NCBI GenBank assembly: GCA_026415715.1
Contig: JAOAGO010000024.1
Location: forward strand, 1 to 46,934
Length of the DNA: 46,934 bases
Direction of reading: 5' to 3'
Source: Chitinophagaceae bacterium
GTDB taxonomy: Bacteria; Bacteroidota; Bacteroidia; Chitinophagales; Chitinophagaceae
A program made the translations under genes and the position numbers. Each line of letters begins with the position of its first letter. The first letter of the stretch is position 1. The notes under the pieces were generated by a model. The model had not been told where the DNA came from. It did no database searches and saw only the letters and a program-made list of their open reading frames with translations. Of the stretch, positions 42,684 to 46,934 are shown piece by piece.

Positions 42684-44249
42684 ATGGATGCCAACATACT
42701 CATCATAATTTCCGGAGTTATTGCATTACTTATCGGAATTTTTCTGGGAAAGCTGATATTTTCCAAAAACACCCGTAAAAAAATAGAAGAAGCCGAAGCA
42801 CAGGCACAAACACTTCTTCGCGAAGCCGAACTGAAAGCCGAAACCATAAAAAAGGAAAAAGAACTGGAGGCTAAGGAAAAGTTCATGCAAATGAAGGCGG
42901 CGCATGAGAAAGAAGTGCTGGAAAAAAATAAAAAAATCAGCGAGGTAGAAAACCGGCTGAAGCAAAAAGAAATTTCCCTGAACCAGAAGGAAGCCAATCT
43001 GGAAAAACAAATCAAGGAAAATGACGCTATCAAAGAAAACCTGAAGCGTCAGATTGAACTGGTTAATCTCAAACGCACCGAACTGGAAAAACATCAGGAA
43101 GAGCACATCAGGCGGTTGGAAAAAATTGCCAACCTCACGGCCGAAGAAGCCAAAGCTCAGCTGGTGGAAAGCCTGAAAAACGAAGCGCAAACCAAAGCGC
43201 TGGCATTACAACAGGAAATCATTGAAGAAGCCAAGCAAAAAGCCGGAAAAGAAGCCCGGAAAATCATCATACAAACCATTCAACGGGTAGCCGCCGAACA
43301 AGCCATTGAAAACACCGTGACGGTATTTAACCTGGAAAGCGACGAAGTGAAAGGCCAGATTATCGGCCGGGAAGGAAGAAATATCAGAGCCATAGAAGCG
43401 GCTACCGGAGTAGATTTGATTATAGACGATACGCCGGAAGCCATCGTCCTTTCTTCTTTTGACCCCTTGCGCAGGGAAATTGCCCGCCTCAGTCTGCAGC
43501 GCCTCGTGGCCGACGGACGCATTCATCCGGCCCGTATAGAAGAAGTGGTGGAAAAAACCCGCCGGCAGATTGAAGAACAGGTTATGGAAATCGGCGAGCG
43601 AACGGTAATAGAGCTGGGCATCCACGGCATGCACAAGGAATTAATTCGCATGGTAGGCCGCATGCGTTTCCGTTCGTCGTACGGCCAGAACCTGCTGATG
43701 CACAGCCGTGAAACGGCAAACCTGTGCGCCATCATGGCGGCCGAACTGGGACTGAATCCCAAACTGGCCAAACGGGCCGGACTTTTACACGATATCGGTA
43801 AAGTGCCCGACGAAGAAAGCGAACTCAGCCATGCCCTGCTGGGCGCCAAGCTGGCTGAAAAGTATGGCGAGAATCCCGCCGTAGTGAATGCCATTGCCGC
43901 CCATCACGACGAAGTGGAGATGCAGTATGTTATTGCCCCCATAGTGCAGGCCTGCGATGCCATTAGCGGAGCCCGCCCTGGAGCCCGAAGGGAAATCATG
44001 CAGCAATATCTGCAGCGCATCAAAGACCTGGAAACACTGGCCATGAGCTATACCGGAGTGGAAAAAGCCTACGCCATGCAGGCCGGCCGCGAACTTCGGG
44101 TAATTGTAGAAGCCGAAAAGGTTACCGATCAGGAAGCCGACAGGCTTTCATTTGAAATAGCACAGAAAATTCAAAATGAAATGACGTTTCCCGGACAAAT
44201 AAAAGTAACCGTTATCCGCGAAAAACGAGCCGTGAACATTGCCCGATAA
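42684..44249 (+). CDS. rny: Ribonuclease Y
   Basis: A 521-residue membrane-anchored endoribonuclease that starts mRNA decay. An N-terminal membrane helix (residues about 5-27, [20 protein letters not shown]) is followed by a long charged coiled coil to about residue 200. The KH domain has [19 protein letters not shown] near residue 220, and the HD domain has the metal motif [11 protein letters not shown] near residue 368, with AAHHDEVE later. Length is normal (about 520). The spacer in front is long and carries repeat D and an inverted-repeat element. Intact. Confidence 0.95.
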   Translation: MDANILIIISGVIALLIGIFLGKLIFSKNTRKKIEEAEAQAQTLLREAELKAETIKKEKELEAKEKFMQMKAAHEKEVLEKNKKISEVENRLKQKEISLNQKEANLEKQIKENDAIKENLKRQIELVNLKRTELEKHQEEHIRRLEKIANLTAEEAKAQLVESLKNEAQTKALALQQEIIEEAKQKAGKEARKIIIQTIQRVAAEQAIENTVTVFNLESDEVKGQIIGREGRNIRAIEAATGVDLIIDDTPEAIVLSSFDPLRREIARLSLQRLVADGRIHPARIEEVVEKTRRQIEEQVMEIGERTVIELGIHGMHKELIRMVGRMRFRSSYGQNLLMHSRETANLCAIMAAELGLNPKLAKRAGLLHDIGKVPDEESELSHALLGAKLAEKYGENPAVVNAIAAHHDEVEMQYVIAPIVQACDAISGARPGARREIMQQYLQRIKDLETLAMSYTGVEKAYAMQAGRELRVIVEAEKVTDQEADRLSFEIAQKIQNEMTFPGQIKVTVIREKRAVNIAR

Positions 44250-44343
44250 TGCATCCCGGCCGCAGGAAATGATTCATTTCAATGATTTTATTCATTTTTT
44301 TGTTTAAAAGGAAGAATATTTTACTTTTTTTGCGGATTTCTTT

Positions 44344-44351
44344 TACCTTTG
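44344..44351 (+). promoter_or_regulatory. Candidate -7 box for rplS
   Basis: TACCTTTG, an exact TAnnTTTG match, 20 nt before the rplS ATG at 44372. No TTG of standard spacing is seen. Its position shows that the longer open frame from 44282 is not the coding start. Confidence 0.45.
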
Positions 44352-44371
44352 CCGTCCCAAAATTTGAGACC

Positions 44372-44755
44372 ATGGATGCTGTAAACTTTGTACATGAGCA
44401 GATAACCGGAAAAAAACAATTTCCCGCCTTCCGGCCGGGTGATAATATTACGGTTAATTATAAAATCATAGAAGGAAACAAAGAGCGCATCCAGTCTTTC
44501 AAAGGGGATGTCATTAAAATTCAGGGAAAGGGGTTTACGGCCACGTTTACCGTTCGGAAAATCTCTGACGGCATAGGAGTAGAAAGAACTTTCCCCTTTT
44601 ATTCTCCCAATATAGACTCGATTGAAGTGAACAAATCCGGCGATGTACGTAGAGCCAAATTGTATTACCTCAGAAAAAGAAGCGGAAAGAGCGCCAGAAT
44701 CAAAGAAAAGCGATTGCAAACGGAAAACGCCGCCGCCGAATTATTTCAGAAGTAA
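44372..44755 (+). CDS. rplS: 50S ribosomal protein L19
   Basis: A 127-residue L19 with the family pattern [29 protein letters not shown], followed by [21 protein letters not shown] and the basic end [19 protein letters not shown]. It sits at the 30S-50S interface. The open frame extends 30 codons upstream into hydrophobic nonsense; the ATG at 44372 is chosen from family length and promoter position. It stands alone rather than in the proteobacterial rpsP-rimM-trmD-rplS operon. Confidence 0.95.
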   Translation: MDAVNFVHEQITGKKQFPAFRPGDNITVNYKIIEGNKERIQSFKGDVIKIQGKGFTATFTVRKISDGIGVERTFPFYSPNIDSIEVNKSGDVRRAKLYYLRKRSGKSARIKEKRLQTENAAAELFQK

Positions 44756-44797
44756 TATTATAATGCCTGAAATTAATCCTCCTGCTGCCTAATTTCT

Positions 44798-44805
44798 TAT
44801 ATTTG
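44798..44805 (+). promoter_or_regulatory. Candidate -7 box for tatA
   Basis: TATATTTG, an exact TAnnTTTG match, 17 nt before the tatA ATG. No clear TTG -33 element. Confidence 0.45.
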
Positions 44806-44822
44806 CAGTATAATATTCTATT

Positions 44823-45026
44823 ATGCAACCCAATTTTTTAGCTTTTGGCACCAACGAACTGATTATTATCATCGTGGTGGTGCTTCTGTTGTTCGGGGGG
44901 CGGAAAATTCCCGAGCTGATGCGGGGTTTGGGAAGAGGCATCCGTGAATTCAATGATGCCAAAAACAATGTAAGACGAGAAATTGAAGAAAGCGCCAACG
45001 ATATCCGGAATTCTGCCGGAAAATAA
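44823..45026 (+). CDS. tatA: Twin-arginine translocase subunit TatA/E
   Basis: A 67-residue TatA-type protein: one membrane helix (about residues 8-24, [13 protein letters not shown]), the hinge FGGRKIPEL, and an amphipathic helix ([17 protein letters not shown]), then a short charged tail. It forms the pore-like oligomer that passes folded proteins through the Tat pathway. No tatC is in the window. TatA and TatE cannot be told apart here. It precedes gatA by 42 bp and may share a transcript with it. Confidence 0.9.
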   Translation: MQPNFLAFGTNELIIIIVVVLLLFGGRKIPELMRGLGRGIREFNDAKNNVRREIEESANDIRNSAGK

Positions 45027-45068
45027 TATCGGGTAATGGCCGCACAACCGTAACCGTCATACTTGTCA

Positions 45069-46505
45069 ATGGATTTGTCCGGTATCCCTGTTTCACGCTA
45101 CCACGAAGCATTGCATCGCGGCGAAATTACCTGTGCAGCGACGGTAGAATATTTTTTACACCGTATTGAACAAGCCCGCCACCTGAACGCCTACCTTGAA
45201 GTGTTCGGAAGTGAAGCGCTTGAACAGGCCCGAAAACTGGATGAGCAAAGAAAAAAAGGAACCGCTACCGGAAAACTTCACGGTGTGGTTTTTTCACTCA
45301 AAGATGTAATCTGTTATAAAAACCATCGGGCAACTGCCGGTTCCCGTATTTTAAGTGGTTTTACCTCTCCCTACTCTGCCACAGCCGTAGAACGCCTATT
45401 GAAGGAAGAAGCCATCATCATCGGCAGGGTAAATTGCGATGAATTCGGGATGGGGTCCAGTAATGAAAACTCAGCTTACGGAAAAGTACTCCACCCGATA
45501 GATGAGACCAGAGTGCCCGGAGGCTCGTCGGGCGGAAGTGCAGCGGCCGTAAAAGCAGGGTTATGTATGATATCGCTGGGTAGCGATACCGGCGGTTCGG
45601 TACGCCAGCCGGCTGATTTCTGCGGTATCATCGGGCTAAAACCTACCTATGGCCGCATTTCCCGTTACGGACTGATTGCTTACGCTTCCTCGTTCGATCA
45701 GATAGGCATTCTGGCCAACCATATTGAAGATGTGGCATTAACCCTGGAAGTGATGGCCGGCGCAGACCCGAATGACAGTACTTCTTCGCATAATCAAGTG
45801 CCGGAATATTCACGTCTTTTACAAGGTTCCGGAAAATTCAACATAGCATGTTTTCATGAAGCTATCCGTCATCCCGGACTGGACAGGGAAATGGCAGAAA
45901 AGATTTCACATTTCATCCGGCAACTGAAAGAACAGGGACACCGGGTGGATATATTGCCTTTTGAGCTGATGGATTATGTGGCACCGGCTTATTATATCCT
46001 GACTACCGCGGAAGCCTCTTCCAATCTTTCCCGATATGATGCCATCAAATACGGAAACCGCAGGCATGTTGGAGAAGATGACATTACAACATTTTATAAA
46101 ATAAACCGTACAACCGGGTTTGGGAAAGAAGTAAAGCGAAGGATTATGCTGGGAACCTTTGTGCTCAGTGCGGGATATTACGATGCGTATTTCACGAAAG
46201 CTCAAAAAGTAAGGAAACTGGTAACGGATAAAATTCTTTCCGTTTTTAAAAATTATGATTTTATTATAATGCCCAATTCACCGGTTCCCGCATTCAAATC
46301 CGGCGAAAAAACGGAAGACCCGATAACTATGTATCTTGCTGATATATATACAGTTATGGCTAATATGACAGGCTGTCCGGCTATTTCACTGCCATTGTTT
46401 CAGCATAGTGAAGGTATACCTTTTGGTCTTCAGGTAATGGCAAATCGGTTTAATGAACTATCTTTGCTCCGGTTTTCAAAACAGTTATTGGAAAACAATT
46501 ACTAA
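45069..46505 (+). CDS. gatA: Aspartyl/glutamyl-tRNA amidotransferase subunit A
   Basis: A 478-residue amidase-signature enzyme that supplies ammonia from glutamine for tRNA amidation with GatB and GatC. The catalytic triad is visible: Lys in FSLKDVICYK near residue 79, cis-Ser in DTGGSVRQPA, and the nucleophile Ser just after it in the GGSSGGSAAAVKAG region with SLGSDTGGS. The C terminus with MTGCPAISLP matches GatA. ATG 45069 is preferred over a TTG two codons upstream. gatC is at 33935-34246, same strand but unlinked. It is followed after 16 bp by a lytic transglycosylase gene. Confidence 0.94.
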   Translation: MDLSGIPVSRYHEALHRGEITCAATVEYFLHRIEQARHLNAYLEVFGSEALEQARKLDEQRKKGTATGKLHGVVFSLKDVICYKNHRATAGSRILSGFTSPYSATAVERLLKEEAIIIGRVNCDEFGMGSSNENSAYGKVLHPIDETRVPGGSSGGSAAAVKAGLCMISLGSDTGGSVRQPADFCGIIGLKPTYGRISRYGLIAYASSFDQIGILANHIEDVALTLEVMAGADPNDSTSSHNQVPEYSRLLQGSGKFNIACFHEAIRHPGLDREMAEKISHFIRQLKEQGHRVDILPFELMDYVAPAYYILTTAEASSNLSRYDAIKYGNRRHVGEDDITTFYKINRTTGFGKEVKRRIMLGTFVLSAGYYDAYFTKAQKVRKLVTDKILSVFKNYDFIIMPNSPVPAFKSGEKTEDPITMYLADIYTVMANMTGCPAISLPLFQHSEGIPFGLQVMANRFNELSLLRFSKQLLENNY

Positions 46506-46521
46506 TTATTAATAATTTATT

Positions 46522-46934
46522 TTGAAAAATATATTTAACATATTGTATTTCATTAATTTTTTCGCTTTTCTGAGTTTTTCAAAAGGTGCAACTCATGAAA
46601 AACCCGATTATTACGGATTAAAAATTAATGATACAACCATTAATTTAAATCATAATAAAAAAGACAGCAATCTCATTCAGCTTTCCGCACACACAACAGA
46701 TGACCCGAAAGAAGCGCTGAAAAAGTTTTTAAATGTAGCCTTAAAGGGAGATGAGGTTTCGGGTGTAAGGTTAAACCCTGGCGCCGTAAGCTATGTAGAA
46801 AAATACATTTCTCAGCATAAAAAAAGTTATCTGGAGTTAAAACAAAAGAAGAGTCATCATTTGCAACTGATGGAGCAGATTCTGGAACAACATGGTGTGC
46901 CCGGTGAGATGAAGTATTTAGCCGTCATAGAGTC
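46522..46934 (+). CDS. Lytic transglycosylase (MltD-like), N-terminal part, cut by window end
   Basis: An open frame from TTG 46522 to the window end, 137 codons. It opens with a signal-peptide-like sequence (NIFNILYFINFFAFLSF) and goes on with PGAVSYVEKYISQHKKSY and MEQILEQHGVPGEMKYLAVIES. The last part is the typical beginning of the catalytic SLT domain of Bacteroidota MltD-like enzymes, where the Glu of the IES motif is the acid catalyst. The enzyme cleaves peptidoglycan with formation of anhydro-muramic ends. The TTG start is used because no ATG lies before the signal peptide. Cell-wall LysM repeats, if any, would lie outside the window. Confidence 0.75.
   Translation, partial: MKNIFNILYFINFFAFLSFSKGATHEKPDYYGLKINDTTINLNHNKKDSNLIQLSAHTTDDPKEALKKFLNVALKGDEVSGVRLNPGAVSYVEKYISQHKKSYLELKQKKSHHLQLMEQILEQHGVPGEMKYLAVIE

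Overview
The window looks like chromosomal core DNA from a member of the Bacteroidota, probably near Chitinophagia/Saprospiria; I cannot place the genus. Signs are a type IX secretion C-terminal sorting domain, several TAnnTTTG promoter boxes, SusC-free lipoprotein-rich coding, the futalosine menaquinone genes mqnB-mqnD, and the neighbourhood pheT - coiled coil - zapA - rny. Most genes are intact housekeeping genes packed tightly on both strands. There is no phage, integrase, transposase, plasmid gene or CRISPR array.

Layout. 1-6.2 kb: an AbgT-family and a POT-family transporter, the mqnBD operon and a photolyase. 6.3-8.8 kb: a decayed block on the minus strand, with two NarL-type response regulators and a methyltransferase, all broken by in-frame stops and, in the regulators, by homopolymer indels. 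Inside this block, on the plus strand, lies what looks like a complete small RNA gene at 7217-7373: a promoter, a 15-bp perfect terminal stem and a T tract. 9.1-13.6 kb: PaaZ and asparagine synthase. 14-17.1 kb: an operon of a Cys/Met-metabolism PLP enzyme, a serine hydrolase and a TIGR02757 protein. 17.2-19.7 kb: a collagen-like lipoprotein, guaB and tRNA-Ser(CGA). 19.7-27.8 kb: a giant alpha-2-macroglobulin lipoprotein divergent from its usual partner, penicillin-binding protein 1C. 27.8-35 kb: purS-pssA, an M24 aminopeptidase, pckA, a deoxynucleoside kinase, trpS, gatC and an ABC ATPase. 35-38.8 kb: a decayed T9SS-exported protein, an intact lipoprotein and a frameshifted small membrane protein. 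38.9-46.9 kb: pheT, a coiled-coil protein, zapA, rny, rplS, tatA, gatA and the start of a lytic transglycosylase.

Beyond the genes, two things stand out. One is the compact ncRNA candidate at 7.25 kb. The other is a family of GC-rich, hairpin-bearing intergenic repeats of nearly constant length (131-133 nt) with conserved ends (copies at 9091, 13945 and 38419, and a longer divergent relative at 42031), set in otherwise AT-rich spacers. Several genes (guaB and pheT most clearly) have the -7 promoter box only 3-4 nt from the ATG, which predicts leaderless mRNAs. All functional calls come from reading the sequence and from knowledge of the families; no database search was run.
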